Below, piece by piece: positions 11,268-20,698 of a stretch of 64,000 nt of DNA. Each line of letters starts with the position of its first letter. Positions within the stretch are counted from its first letter, which is position 1. Origin of the DNA: Candidatus Krumholzibacteriia bacterium (GTDB lineage: Bacteria > Krumholzibacteriota > Krumholzibacteriia > G020349025); NCBI GenBank assembly GCA_035649275.1, contig DASRJW010000036.1, forward strand, positions 31,030 to 95,029, given 5' to 3'. The position numbers and the translations under genes were made by a program. The notes beneath the pieces were generated by a model. The model worked only from the letters and a program-made list of their open reading frames with translations. It was not told where the DNA came from and made no database searches.

Positions 11268-13594
11268 TACGCTCGGGTCCCGACGGCCTCGCCGCGGGGC
11301 CGCCCTCCCGACACGGGTTCGGGCAAGCGGAAGGTGAAACGGGGGATCGTTTCCAAGGAGCGGCCCTCGATGAGGGGATAGCACCAGCGGCGCATGGCGG
11401 GAATGTGCACGTCCACCCAGTAACGATGCCAGTCGTAACCATCGGCCTCGTAGGCGAAGGCGGCGCGCTCCTCGGCCGGCAACGCCGCCGAGAGGACGCG
11501 AATGTTCTCCGCCTCGAAGACGTGCTCGTTGTGCAGGATGAACGGCTCGTAGATCTCCACCAACTTGGCGATCCGGCCCACGGCGCGCTCGGCGCGCACC
11601 AGCTGGCTCTTGAGCGGCGTCGCCGCGAACAAGCGGCGCAAACCGCGGAGGATCGCCTTGTGGCTCGGAGCCGAGAGCGTTTGGTAGCGGCGCTTGGAGA
11701 CCGGGATGGCATCCATGCGGGCCTTCCACCACGAGCGATAGCCACGCTGCTCCATGTAGTGCTTGCGGTGCGCCAGGCCGGTGAGTTCGACGGCGCGCAG
11801 GATGTGCAGAGGATTGGTGACGGACGAAGCGATCTGGTAGACCGGCTCGTGACAGCGGCCGAGGAGCGCAGCGGCCACCAGCGTCATGCCCCGGCAAACG
11901 AGATCCACGGGGACCACATCGAGGCATTTGCGCTCGTTGGCGGGCAATTGCCGGAAGGTCGTTCCCAAGAGCCACGAAAGCGGCGCCGAGGTGTTGATGC
12001 CCTCGTTCCAGCCGACGAAGGGCTGCTCCAGCGAGGTCTCGACGATAGCAGGCCGCACCACCGCCAGGGGCACTCGCTCGCCATGCCGCCGCAGCAACGA
12101 TTCACCCAGACTCTTGGTGAAGGTGTAGGCGTTGGGCCAGCCCAGCTCGCGGGCGCGATGCCTGCCGGCTTCGGTGAGCACCTTGCGCAGCCAACCGAAA
12201 CGGGAACCGTTGCGTCCTTTGGCGGCGTCTCCGGTGGGGTCGCCGTCCGGGTCGCTGTCCAGCTCGGCGGCGAGCCGCGCATTGGGCGGCCATTGCCGCG
12301 CCGCCTCGATGCGCTGGTGCAGCTCCTCTCGCTCCTGGGCGGCGTCGAAGCCCGCGCGCGGTCGCGGCACGTAGTCGGCCGCCAAGGTCTCGGCGATGCG
12401 ACCCTCACGGTCACCGACGACGAAACAGGTGGACAGGTGCAGCAAGGCCGCGTGGTCGCTGCCGCGCACGAAATCGAGGACGTGGAGGGGCGCATCGACG
12501 TTGGCTGCGAGGGCGTTGCGCAGGTCGGGATTGAAGTCGGTGAGGCCCGAGCTGTTGACCACCACGTCCACCTGGAGGCGCAAGGCGGCCAGGACCTCCG
12601 GCGCCAGGCCCAGGCCGGGTTTGGCGACGTCGCCTTCGTGGACCTCGAGGCGCGAGCCGATGAAACGCGGCAGGTCGTCGCCGTGGCGCTCGTGCAGGCC
12701 GCGGAACACCGGACTCTCTTCCATCATCTTTTCGAAGCGCCGGCGTGCCGTGGTTCCCTGCTGCGGGCGGATCAAGAGATGGATCCTGCCGATCTCCGGG
12801 AGATGGGTGAGGACGTGGGTGAGCCACACCTTGCCGATGAAACCGGTGCCGCCGATGAGGAGCACCTGCTTCCCCGCCAAGGTCTCGCGCACGGACAATT
12901 GCTGCACCCGCTGCGCCCCAGGGAAGAAGACGACGGCGCGCTTCCTCGGCACCGGTGTCGCTTCCACCGGCAGGATGGCGCGCCGCAAGGTGTCCTTGTC
13001 CACGCCGAGATTCGCCGCCAGCTCTTCCATGCCGGCGCGGCCGTGCGGGTCGCGGCTGGCGAGCTTGGCGATGCCGCCGCGCGAGTGCACCACCGGTTCG
13101 AGCAAACGGCCGGTGGCGTGTCCATCGCGCCACTCCAAACGGTTGGCGATGAAGCGATCCACCCCGAGATGGCGGGCCAAGGGGCGCACCACGTGCTCCA
13201 ACCCCTGGCTGACGAGGACGACGGAATCTTCCTGCGCCATCGCACGGCGCAAACTTTCGATCCCGGGCTTCTTCAAACGGGGCACGAGAAAGAGCTGGAA
13301 GTATTCCTCCCCGAGCACATCGAGTCGATCACGGCTCATGCCGCGCGTCATCAGATGCAGCACGCGGCTCGACAACGCCGGCGAGGTCGTGTACAGGAGC
13401 ACGCGCCCGACCGAGACGGCGTAGAGCGCGGCGACGCGCTTCCAGCGTTCGGAATAGCGATAGGCGTTGCGCGCGAAGAACGCCAACGGTCCCACGGCGC
13501 CCAGATCGAGGAGGCAGTCCTCGACGCGCCAGACGGTCTCGTCCCGGGCAGGAGTGACCCTCAACACAGGCTGATGCTCTCCAGACGGGTTCAT
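11267..13594 (-). CDS. Fatty acyl-CoA reductase-like SDR fused to a degenerate HAD domain
   Basis: First gene of the lipid operon, 775 residues. The C-terminal two thirds are an alcohol-forming fatty acyl-CoA reductase-type [18 protein letters not shown] starts near residue 246, the active site is [10 protein letters not shown], and a FAR C-terminal-like domain follows. The N-terminal 220 residues look like a HAD-IB phosphatase (segment [19 protein letters not shown], then [13 protein letters not shown]), but motif I, normally DxDGT, reads RVEDCLLD, and no GDxxxD motif IV is seen, so phosphatase activity is probably lost. Expected product: fatty aldehyde or alcohol. The ATG at 13594 is 115 bp from the divergent neighbour's stop side, leaving room for a promoter. 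Confidence 0.87.
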   Translation of the reverse strand: MNPSGEHQPVLRVTPARDETVWRVEDCLLDLGAVGPLAFFARNAYRYSERWKRVAALYAVSVGRVLLYTTSPALSSRVLHLMTRGMSRDRLDVLGEEYFQLFLVPRLKKPGIESLRRAMAQEDSVVLVSQGLEHVVRPLARHLGVDRFIANRLEWRDGHATGRLLEPVVHSRGGIAKLASRDPHGRAGMEELAANLGVDKDTLRRAILPVEATPVPRKRAVVFFPGAQRVQQLSVRETLAGKQVLLIGGTGFIGKVWLTHVLTHLPEIGRIHLLIRPQQGTTARRRFEKMMEESPVFRGLHERHGDDLPRFIGSRLEVHEGDVAKPGLGLAPEVLAALRLQVDVVVNSSGLTDFNPDLRNALAANVDAPLHVLDFVRGSDHAALLHLSTCFVVGDREGRIAETLAADYVPRPRAGFDAAQEREELHQRIEAARQWPPNARLAAELDSDPDGDPTGDAAKGRNGSRFGWLRKVLTEAGRHRARELGWPNAYTFTKSLGESLLRRHGERVPLAVVRPAIVETSLEQPFVGWNEGINTSAPLSWLLGTTFRQLPANERKCLDVVPVDLVCRGMTLVAAALLGRCHEPVYQIASSVTNPLHILRAVELTGLAHRKHYMEQRGYRSWWKARMDAIPVSKRRYQTLSAPSHKAILRGLRRLFAATPLKSQLVRAERAVGRIAKLVEIYEPFILHNEHVFEAENIRVLSAALPAEERAAFAYEADGYDWHRYWVDVHIPAMRRWCYPLIEGRSLETIPRFTFRLPEPVSGGRPRGEAVGTRA

Positions 13595-13708
13595 GGACGG
13601 TAGGCTGGCCCCCGGGCTGGACGTGCGTGAAAAACGTTCTACCGGGAACGGGTCACGCTAGCACGGCCTGGGAGGCGGCGCAAGAGGCGCCGGCGGGGAA
13701 GCCTGTTC

Positions 13709-15493
13709 CTAGTAGGCTTGCAGCTGCAGCACAATGCGGGTGTCTGCGGTCAAGGGAACCGTCGCCGCCGCCTGCGCGGCGCCAAAGCGCGCCGTGACTC
13801 GGTAAGGTGTTCGGAGGATCTTGTTGCCTCCCCCCGGCACGACGTCGAGGGTCACCATGTCCGGCAATGGATAGGTGGAGCGGCTGGTCAGGTCGTACTC
13901 GGCCAAGTCCGTGGCGATGGTTCCGGCGCTGCCCGTCGTGCCCCGATACACCAGCTCTCCGGCATTGTTCGTGATCTGTACCTCGGCGCCAGCGAGGGGC
14001 TGCGTGGCGCCGTGGGTCACCGTGAGCTCGAAGTGCCAGCCCTGAGCGATGTCCTTCTTCGCCCTGCCGTCGTACCAGCTGCCGGCGGCGTCGAATTCGA
14101 CCTCCATGCTCTCGAAGGCGGCGCCGTTCTCGTAGGTCGTGTGCTCGAAGAGGGCGGTGGAAGGCACCGAGGGATTGTCGCTGCGGATCGTCCGATAGGT
14201 CGGGTCGGCATCCTCTTTGCGGAAGGTGTTGCCGATGAAGCGAGGATAGCCGTCGGCGATGCCATAGCTGTCGGCGAGGAGGACGTTCGCCCAGTTGCTG
14301 ATGACGGTGTTGTGGCGGAACACGAGGGCGGGCGAACGGTTCCAGCACACCACCGCGATGCCCGCCGCCTTGGCCCCATCGCCATTCTTGTTCCTGGCGA
14401 TGATCACATTGTCCTCGAAGACGACGGCCGCAGTGGAATCAGGGAGTCCCACCCACAGGGCCCGCCCCCAGCTGTCCAGCCCCGGACCCAGGAGGTTCTT
14501 CTCCGCCCGGAGCAGGATGTGGTTCCGCCGCACGCGGACGTCGTCGGTGCCCCAGGTCATGCGGATGCCGGCGGCTCCGGTGTCGCCGTATTCCGTCCCC
14601 ACCGCGGTGCTCTGCACCTCGATGTCGTTGTCCAGGATGTCGCCGTGGTGGGCCTCGGCCACCGCACCGATGCCGATCGGGTGCACCCCTTCTCCGGTGA
14701 TGGTGTTGTGGTGCACGGTGAAACCGTCCACGGCAAAACAGACGATGGCGTAGGAGTTCGTCACCACACTGCTCACGTGGATCCTGTTGTAGGCGACCTC
14801 GCAGTCGTTGCCGGAACTGATCCCGACTTGTCGCGTTCGCCGGATGTCGTTGCCCCGGACGAGTCCGCCCGTGCCGCGGCTGATGTCGATCGCCGCGATC
14901 AGGGAGTGGCGGTTGAGCACCACCGTGCCCTGGTCCTCGATGATGTTGTCGCGGAGGGTGATCTCCGAAACCCACATGGCGCGGATCCCGTAGGTCTCGG
15001 GGGTACGATAGAGGAGCTCCACACCGGCAATGACGACCTGCGTCGCCCCGAGTGGGAAGCTGATGGGGTTCCAGCCCGTGCGTTGGGGATCGGTGGCCAG
15101 GCCGCCCGCTCCCTGGCGGATCGTCCCGGGCCCGCACACCACGATGTCGGTCGCGTTGTCGCGCTGGTGCACCACGCCATGGCACTCCGCGACGTCGTTC
15201 CGCTCCCCATAAGTCACGATGTGGCCGTTCAGATTGAGGGTGATGTGAGAGGCGGCGAGCTGGAAGGCGGTCTTGTCGGCGGTCACGTCGGCGACGAGTC
15301 GGTACTCCGTGTCGGCGACATCCAGGAGTCCCGGGGAATCGATGTCCACGACGCGGGCACGCTGCGGGAAGGGAAACTGCTGCGGTGGTTCCGTGATGCG
15401 TTGCGCCGGCGTCCCCTCGGGGAGCACGAATTCACAGGCAGGAATGAAGGCGATGGCCGCCAGGATGCCCGCTCGCACCGCCTTCCACCACAC
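13709..15493 (-). CDS. Right-handed beta-helix lipoprotein
   Basis: Secreted protein of 594 residues. I chose GTG at 15493 because GGAGG lies 8 nt upstream and the start then gives a compact lipoprotein signal (WWKAVRAGILAAIAFIPAC); an ATG at 15535 would add 14 residues. The central part has repeating short strands with asparagine ladders (for example EITLRDNIIEDQG, FTVHHNTITGEG, VRVRRNHILL), the pattern of parallel beta-helix proteins of the pectate-lyase/NosD-like class. The last 150 residues look like a beta-sandwich domain. No catalytic residues of a known lyase were recognised, so substrate and activity remain open; it may bind or cut polysaccharide at the cell surface. Confidence 0.78.
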   Translation of the reverse strand: MWWKAVRAGILAAIAFIPACEFVLPEGTPAQRITEPPQQFPFPQRARVVDIDSPGLLDVADTEYRLVADVTADKTAFQLAASHITLNLNGHIVTYGERNDVAECHGVVHQRDNATDIVVCGPGTIRQGAGGLATDPQRTGWNPISFPLGATQVVIAGVELLYRTPETYGIRAMWVSEITLRDNIIEDQGTVVLNRHSLIAAIDISRGTGGLVRGNDIRRTRQVGISSGNDCEVAYNRIHVSSVVTNSYAIVCFAVDGFTVHHNTITGEGVHPIGIGAVAEAHHGDILDNDIEVQSTAVGTEYGDTGAAGIRMTWGTDDVRVRRNHILLRAEKNLLGPGLDSWGRALWVGLPDSTAAVVFEDNVIIARNKNGDGAKAAGIAVVCWNRSPALVFRHNTVISNWANVLLADSYGIADGYPRFIGNTFRKEDADPTYRTIRSDNPSVPSTALFEHTTYENGAAFESMEVEFDAAGSWYDGRAKKDIAQGWHFELTVTHGATQPLAGAEVQITNNAGELVYRGTTGSAGTIATDLAEYDLTSRSTYPLPDMVTLDVVPGGGNKILRTPYRVTARFGAAQAAATVPLTADTRIVLQLQAY

Positions 15494-15795
15494 GACCGCT
15501 TCCTCCACGCCAACACGACAACCCTGGGCACCCATCCACCGGCGGGTTGCATTCTAACCCACGCGGGAGTCGTCGTACCACGATAGACACGGTAGCGTGC
15601 GCGGCGGCTCTTCAGCTGATCTGCGTTGGTGCTTCGTGCACACCGAAGAACATTCGGTGTCGAGGCCGTCGCTAGCGCACAAGACTTGCTTGCATGGAGT
15701 GTCAGGAACAGTCAGACTCAACGCACTTCGAGACGCCTCTCGAGTGCATCGGGTTCTCCCGAGGTCCAGGCGTCCCTGGGGTGGAGTGGGGCGGA
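15494..15795. other. Divergent intergenic region
   Basis: Control region between the beta-helix lipoprotein and the DUF362 gene. Apart from the perfect stem-loop at 15640-15660 I see no gene and no convincing -35/-10 pair. Confidence 0.5.
15640..15660. promoter_or_regulatory. Perfect 8-bp inverted repeat
   Basis: ACACCGAA and TTCGGTGT form a perfect 8-bp stem with a 5-nt loop (GAACA). It lies between two divergently transcribed genes, 136 bp before the DUF362 start, and has no following T-run, so an operator or leader structure fits better than a terminator. Function is inferred only. Confidence 0.35.
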
Positions 15796-17025
15796 ATGCG
15801 GGGAAACGAGAGAACGCTGGACGTCCTGAGGTTGGACCGCCGGAGCTTCCTCCAAACTCTGACCGCCGGTGTGGCCGGCCTCTTGGCAGGGGGAATCCCC
15901 TTCACCAGCAGGGCGGCGCGCAGCCTGGCTGCTGGCAATCCGCCTGCCCTCAGCGCGGTGCCCGCACATCGAGTCGTCCACGCCTACGACGCCGAGGCGA
16001 CCTCGTGGAATTTCAGCACCGGTTTCTACTACGACTATGTCGTCCAGGCCCGAGTGGATGCGTTAGTGGACCGGGCCATGGTGGAGCTCACCGACGCCCC
16101 CTCGCCCACCGATGCTTGGCGGCAGGTGCTGGCGCTCTACCGCCCGGGTGAGATCGTGGCGTTGAAGATCAACACCAACGACGTGAACTGGGGCCAGAAT
16201 CTGATCCTTTCCACCCCCGAGCTGGTGAGTTCCGTGGTCCGCGGGCTGAAGAGTGCGGGCATCCCCGAGCCCTCGATCCACGTCTACGACTCCACTCGGC
16301 CGGGCAGCGGCTCGATCCCGCAGCGGTACCGGGACAAGACGCACAACCGCTACCCCGGCGTCGTCTTCGTCGGCCCCGACGACAGCGGCTTCTCCGGCGG
16401 CTATCCCAACCAGGTCGTGAGCATGTCCAACATCGGCTGGTCCGGGCGTATCAGCGATGAGCTCTGCCGCGCCCAGCACCTGATCGCCCTGCCCGTTCTC
16501 AAGGCCATCCGGATCGATTGGGGCAACTCGGGAGCGCTCAAGCTGCATCACGGCACTATCGATACGCCGCAGGGCACGCACGTGCACCTGGTCAACGCCC
16601 GGGCCGCCACCAACCCGGTGGCCGCCATCTGCAACAACCCGCACGTCCGCGGCAAGCTGCGCCTCGTCGTCGCCGACGGTCTCTTCGGCATGTGGTCCGG
16701 GAAACACTTCGTGGGCCGGGGGGAGACGACCGATGTTCCGGCGCCCTGGCAGACCTTCGGCGGTGGCGCGGCCAACAGCGTGCTCGTCGGTGTCGACCCA
16801 GTCGCCATCGACTGCGTGCAGCTCGATCTCATCAACCGTGAACGGGCGCGGCGGGCGCTCACGCAGACGACGCACCCGCTCTTGGATGCCTGCGCCGAGG
16901 CCGGTCTCGGCATCCAGGAGCACTCCGCGACGCTCGACTACACGCAAATCGACTACCGTGGCCTCGGCGTGCCCACGCCGGTGGAGGCCCCGACCTGGGG
17001 CGAGATGAAGCGCCGCTTCCGCTGA
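15796..17025 (+). CDS. Tat-exported DUF362 domain protein
   Basis: Protein of 409 residues with a twin-arginine signal (DRRSFLQTLTAGVAGLLAGG) that points to export in folded, possibly cofactor-loaded form. The body carries the DUF362 pattern: VALKINTNDVNWGQ, LVSSVVRGLKSAGIP, YDSTRPGSG, and VLVGVDPVAIDCVQLDLI near the end. ATG at 15796 was chosen because it places the RR motif close to the N-terminus and has a G-rich ribosome binding site; upstream ATG codons would bury the signal. DUF362 proteins are often linked to iron-sulfur chemistry, but no ferredoxin-type cysteine cluster is seen here. Function unknown. Confidence 0.85.
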   Translation: MRGNERTLDVLRLDRRSFLQTLTAGVAGLLAGGIPFTSRAARSLAAGNPPALSAVPAHRVVHAYDAEATSWNFSTGFYYDYVVQARVDALVDRAMVELTDAPSPTDAWRQVLALYRPGEIVALKINTNDVNWGQNLILSTPELVSSVVRGLKSAGIPEPSIHVYDSTRPGSGSIPQRYRDKTHNRYPGVVFVGPDDSGFSGGYPNQVVSMSNIGWSGRISDELCRAQHLIALPVLKAIRIDWGNSGALKLHHGTIDTPQGTHVHLVNARAATNPVAAICNNPHVRGKLRLVVADGLFGMWSGKHFVGRGETTDVPAPWQTFGGGAANSVLVGVDPVAIDCVQLDLINRERARRALTQTTHPLLDACAEAGLGIQEHSATLDYTQIDYRGLGVPTPVEAPTWGEMKRRFR

Positions 17026-17176
17026 GCACCACCAAGTTCCTCTTCTTCACCTTGTACCCCAACGAATTCGCCGGGCGACAACCACCGTCACCGGCGTGGA
17101 CGCAGTGTCGGCGCTCCGGTTCTCGAGCCGGCACGGACAAGGCGGTCGCGTCCGGCACGGGTTTTTCTCTGTGGGG

Positions 17177-19105
17177 TCAGCGTGAGTCTCGGCCGCGCGG
17201 GGAGGGCCTCTTCCCGCGAGTGGCGGCTGCGTCCTGGTCCGCTGGGGGAGGTGCGGGGTGGACGTTGTCGGCGGGAGCGCTCGGGGCGGGAGGGGACTTG
17301 CTCGCCGTCGAACTGGGCGGGATGGCCGCGGGAGCCGGCTGGCCGCCGCTGGCGGGGGCAGCATCCGACTCGGACCAGGCGAGGAAGGCGCGCACGAAGT
17401 CGTCGCGGCGCTTCTCCACGTCGAAGCAACCGGCGATGCGCCAGCGCAACGCCGGGAGGTTCGACTCTGCTCCGCCCTCCACCTTCGACCAGCCGCGCGC
17501 GAGCCGTTGCAGCATCTGGTCGACTCCGGTTCTGTCCGTCATCGCCACCACCAGCCAGCGGCCGCGTCCGGCGGCGAAGACGAGATCGGTGCGCCGCGTC
17601 TGCCGGCCCAGGTAGTGCTCGATTTCCTTAAGCATCGTCTCGTCCGCCTCGGCTTCCGTGGCGGCGCGCAGCAGGGAGATGGTCCGGCCCGAGCGCGGTG
17701 TCGCGGTGACACGTTCCACGTACAGGGGCAGCAGGCGCTTCGGGTCGGCCACGAGAAGGCTGAAGGAGAAGACGCTGCCCTTGCCGACCTGGCTCTCGAC
17801 GTCGACGCGGCCGAAGTTCAGCTGCACCAGCTCGCGGACGATGGTGAGCCCCAGTCCGAAACCCTTGGTGCTGGAGCGCGTGCTGGTCTCCAGCTGCTCG
17901 AAGCAGCGGAACACGCGCTCCAGGTGTTCCGGGGCGATCCCCGGGCCATGATCCGCCACGCCGATGAGCACCTCGGCGCCGTCGCTGCTCCGCCGGCACC
18001 AAAGCTCCACTTCCTTGCCGGCTTCGGAGAACTTGATGGCGTTCACGCCCAGATTGACGATCACGCGCACGGCTTTGGCCGCGTCGCAGTACACCTCAGG
18101 CAGGCCGGGGTCGAGACGGACGACAAGTCTCACCCCGGCGGCGGCGGCCTTGCGCTCCAGCACGTCCCGGGCGGTTTCCACGATGTCCTCCGCCCGGCAG
18201 GTGCTGCGCGCGGCGACCAGGATGTTCGCCTCGAGGCTGCTGATGTCGACGACATCGTTCACCATGACGATGAGATCGTCGACCCGGGCGATGATCGTCT
18301 CCAGGTACTTGTACTGCTCCGGCGTGACGTCACCGACGAGCTCCTCCTTCATCGTGGTGGAATACTCGCGAATGACGGTGAGGGGAGTGCGGAACTCATG
18401 CGAAACGTGGCTCACGAACTCGTGGGCCATCTTGTTCAGCTCGCGCAGACGGGCGTTCTGGATCTCGGCGCTGCGCTTCGCGGCGGCCAGGTGCTGTTCC
18501 TGCCGGCTCGCCTCCCGCTTCTCTTCCTCCAGCTGACGCTCCAGCGTCGCGGCCACGGCTTCGAGGGTGCGCTCCACCTCGCGCCGCGCCACGATCTCCT
18601 CCTCCAACTCCTGCATGCCCCGGGTCATGACCTCGGCCTGGCGGTCGAAGCTCTCCACCTGCGCCCGCAGACCCAGATCCAGGGTTTTCTGCTGGGCGGA
18701 GAGTCGGCGCAGGCGCAAAGAGAGCAGCAGCACCAGCGCCAGCAGGGCGACCGGCGCCGCGATGAGCAGCGCCCAGTGCGTCGGTGCCCAGGGCCAGAGA
18801 GTCTCGAAGTCCGCGCCGAGCAGCGGTGCCAAGGCCACCGCCAACCCGGTAGTGGAAAGGAGGCTCGCGACCACGAGGGAAATCCAGGTGTGCAGGAGCC
18901 GGCGGTGGAGGGCAGCGCGCTGGGTTCCAGGCGGGGCGTCCTCGACCACCGTGACCGAGTCGTGGCTCGTTTCACCGTGTGGAAGGACGTCCAGGGAGGC
19001 TGGAGCCTCGGCGGGCTCCGCCTCTTCTGCCCCGGGAGGCGGCGCATCCGGTGGCGCTGCCACCGCCTCCCCCCGGGTCCGAAGCTCTTTCTGCCAGGTG
19101 AGCAT
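17177..19105 (-). CDS. Membrane sensor histidine kinase
   Basis: Two-component kinase of 642 residues. Two membrane segments (about 73-95 and 110-131) are separated by a very short loop, so sensing is likely within the membrane or cytoplasm. A long coiled coil (about 140-225) leads to the H-box SHVSHEFRTPLTVIREY, N-box NLGVNAIKF, and G-boxes DHGPGIAP and GFGLGLTIV. A C-terminal extension of about 180 residues contains RRTDLVFAAGRGRWLVVAMT, which weakly recalls a GGDEF-like fold without its signature, and ends in a Pro/Ala-rich tail. ATG at 19105 has AAAGG upstream. Transcribed away from the LuxR-type gene at 19551, its probable partner. Confidence 0.9.
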   Translation of the reverse strand: MLTWQKELRTRGEAVAAPPDAPPPGAEEAEPAEAPASLDVLPHGETSHDSVTVVEDAPPGTQRAALHRRLLHTWISLVVASLLSTTGLAVALAPLLGADFETLWPWAPTHWALLIAAPVALLALVLLLSLRLRRLSAQQKTLDLGLRAQVESFDRQAEVMTRGMQELEEEIVARREVERTLEAVAATLERQLEEEKREASRQEQHLAAAKRSAEIQNARLRELNKMAHEFVSHVSHEFRTPLTVIREYSTTMKEELVGDVTPEQYKYLETIIARVDDLIVMVNDVVDISSLEANILVAARSTCRAEDIVETARDVLERKAAAAGVRLVVRLDPGLPEVYCDAAKAVRVIVNLGVNAIKFSEAGKEVELWCRRSSDGAEVLIGVADHGPGIAPEHLERVFRCFEQLETSTRSSTKGFGLGLTIVRELVQLNFGRVDVESQVGKGSVFSFSLLVADPKRLLPLYVERVTATPRSGRTISLLRAATEAEADETMLKEIEHYLGRQTRRTDLVFAAGRGRWLVVAMTDRTGVDQMLQRLARGWSKVEGGAESNLPALRWRIAGCFDVEKRRDDFVRAFLAWSESDAAPASGGQPAPAAIPPSSTASKSPPAPSAPADNVHPAPPPADQDAAATRGKRPSPRGRDSR

Positions 19106-19550
19106 GGTGCCTTTCGTGCCCCAGGGGCAGCGGTGCGCGTGGAGAACTCCAGCGCGCGACGACCCCCCGCCTTCCCCGTGCAGGGGCAGCAACGCCCAGG
19201 CCAAAAACTCGATGGTGTGATTACCAGGAAACGAAAAAATCGATACCCTGGGTGGCCCTGGGGGAAGGCCGCGGGGCCTGACGAGAGGGAAGTGCCTCTC
19301 TCGGCAGGCGAGTGCTGGCGGGTCGGCGCAGGCCTGCTCCTCCCGCCGCTGGAAACGGCGCCGCCGCGAGCGAGCGTGTGCGAATCCGGCGCTGGAATCC
19401 GTTTCTCCCCAGGGGGAGGCTGGCACTCTCCTGGTCCGAGCGTCCAGAAGACGTGCTGTGCCCGGAGTTGCCGGACCGCTTCCTCCACCGGCGCCGCTCG
19501 GGCCGCGTCGCCGCGCTGCCAGGGTTCATGGTGCGGAGGCAGAGGCAAGC
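19106..19550. other. Divergent intergenic region, 445 bp
   Basis: Space between the histidine kinase and the LuxR-type regulator. It contains one AT-richer patch around 19215-19245. I found no gene and no clear promoter hexamers. Confidence 0.5.
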
Positions 19551-20150
19551 ATGCGGATTCTGGTCGGCAAGAATCACCCGTGGGCCGTGAACGCGGCAGC
19601 GCCGCCCGAGCCCGGCGCCGTCGTGCGCAGCGAGCTCGAAGAGACGATCGCCTTGCTGCAGCAGGCCGCAGCGGAGAACGCCGACGCGGTGGTCCTCCAA
19701 GCCGCCATCCAGGAGCCCGGTGCAGGCCACGCCGGCGAAGCGGCGCCGCAGCCGCGCAGCCTCGTCCTCTGTCTCCATCCCCTGACGGAGCCACTGGAAG
19801 TGCAGTCGATCGTGTCGACCGCTTGCGCCTTTCTCCTCGCCGCGGCGAGCCCGGACGAAGTGGCGCGGATCGTGACCGAAGTGCACCCGCGTCGCTGCGT
19901 CGGCGCCAGCCTTCCGCCTGCCCCCGGACCAGCAGCAGCGACGGCCGGGCTGGAGGAGCTGAGCGCGCGGGAGAAGTTCGTCTTGACCTTGCTGGCGCAA
20001 GAGAAGACCTCGAAGGAGATCGCCGGCATTTTGGGTCTTTCCGCCCGCACCGTGGACGCGCAGCGCTCCGCTCTCATGAAGAAGCTCGGTCTGCAGAGCA
20101 CGGTGGGCCTGGCCTGTTATGCTGTGAGGACCGGTCTCGTCGGCCCATGA
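19551..20150 (+). CDS. LuxR-type regulator with degenerate receiver-like domain
   Basis: Regulator of 199 residues. The C-terminal part is a LuxR/NarL helix-turn-helix: LSAREKFVLTLLAQEKTSKE, then IAGILGLSARTVDAQRSALM. The N-terminal 120 residues follow the alternating strand/helix pattern of a receiver (MRILVGKN, DAVVLQAAIQEP, RSLVLCLHP) but the acidic pocket and the phospho-aspartate are missing; the position that should read VVLD reads VVLQ. It may therefore respond by protein contact rather than phosphorylation. ATG at 19551 has GAGGC upstream. Divergent from the histidine kinase at 17177-19105, which suggests shared control. Confidence 0.82.
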   Translation: MRILVGKNHPWAVNAAAPPEPGAVVRSELEETIALLQQAAAENADAVVLQAAIQEPGAGHAGEAAPQPRSLVLCLHPLTEPLEVQSIVSTACAFLLAAASPDEVARIVTEVHPRRCVGASLPPAPGPAAATAGLEELSAREKFVLTLLAQEKTSKEIAGILGLSARTVDAQRSALMKKLGLQSTVGLACYAVRTGLVGP

Positions 20151-20318
20151 AACGCGCACAGCGCGCCCCTCGGGCGTCGGTAGGGGGACGCCGGGCCGCA
20201 CCCGTGTCGAACATCCGTCACTAGACAAGTGGACTGCATTGCGAAGTGCAGCGGATGGGCATTCAGTCTGTTCATTCCGTTCCCCGTTCCATCTCCCATA
20301 GCAAAGCGGAGGAGGGCC

Positions 20319-20660
20319 ATGCACAAGCCACTCGGAGGATTGGTATCGAGTCTCGTCTTCGTCCTCGCCTGCGAGGATGCCTCCGGGCCGCAGCGAGCGG
20401 CCACGGCGAAGATCGACGCGCAGGGGGGAAGCGATGCCGCCGTCGCCTGCCCCCAAATCGTGCAGTTCGACCCCGAAACCGGACGGATCACCATTCTCGA
20501 CCCGCAGCTCAGCAACCAGCTTCGCGACTTCTACGGGGTGAAACCTGGCGCTGCCGGCTCGGGCGAGGCGGTCATCGTTTTCTTCGGTGGCGCGGAGAAG
20601 GCCGGGCAGGACGGTGACTCGATCACCAATGCAGGGACGATCGTGAACCTGCGCTGCTAG
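20319..20660 (+). CDS. Small predicted lipoprotein ending in Cys
   Basis: Protein of 113 residues with an excellent ribosome binding site (GGAGGAGGG before the ATG). The N-terminus GGLVSSLVFVLAC is a lipoprotein signal with lipobox VLAC; the mature part is small, Gly/Ala-rich, contains FDPETGRITILDPQL and ends VNLRC. I do not recognise the family. The next gene, 38 bp downstream, encodes a radical SAM enzyme with SPASM-like cysteines, so this protein is a candidate substrate or precursor of a modified peptide; a plain surface lipoprotein is the simpler alternative. Confidence 0.7.
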   Translation: MHKPLGGLVSSLVFVLACEDASGPQRAATAKIDAQGGSDAAVACPQIVQFDPETGRITILDPQLSNQLRDFYGVKPGAAGSGEAVIVFFGGAEKAGQDGDSITNAGTIVNLRC

Positions 20661-20698
20661 GGCGTCGTCACCGCACCGTCTGCAGGAGGCAAGGGGCC

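Noticed and set aside
11225..13603. Long plus-strand frame opposite the FAR-like gene
   Set aside because: Translation is rich in His, Gln, Arg and Val without motifs; the minus strand carries the conserved GGTGFIG and YTFTK motifs.
17128..17160. Repeated CCGGCACGG near the histidine kinase stop, considered as terminator
   Set aside because: The copies are direct, not inverted, so they do not form a hairpin with the following T-run.
17258..20224. Very long open frame on the plus strand
   Set aside because: It is antisense to the histidine kinase gene, which has clear motifs on the minus strand; its translation is low-complexity and shows no family pattern. High GC creates such frames.
20231..20250. 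CTGCA...TGCAG hairpin before the small lipoprotein
   Set aside because: Only five paired bases; too short to call a regulatory element.
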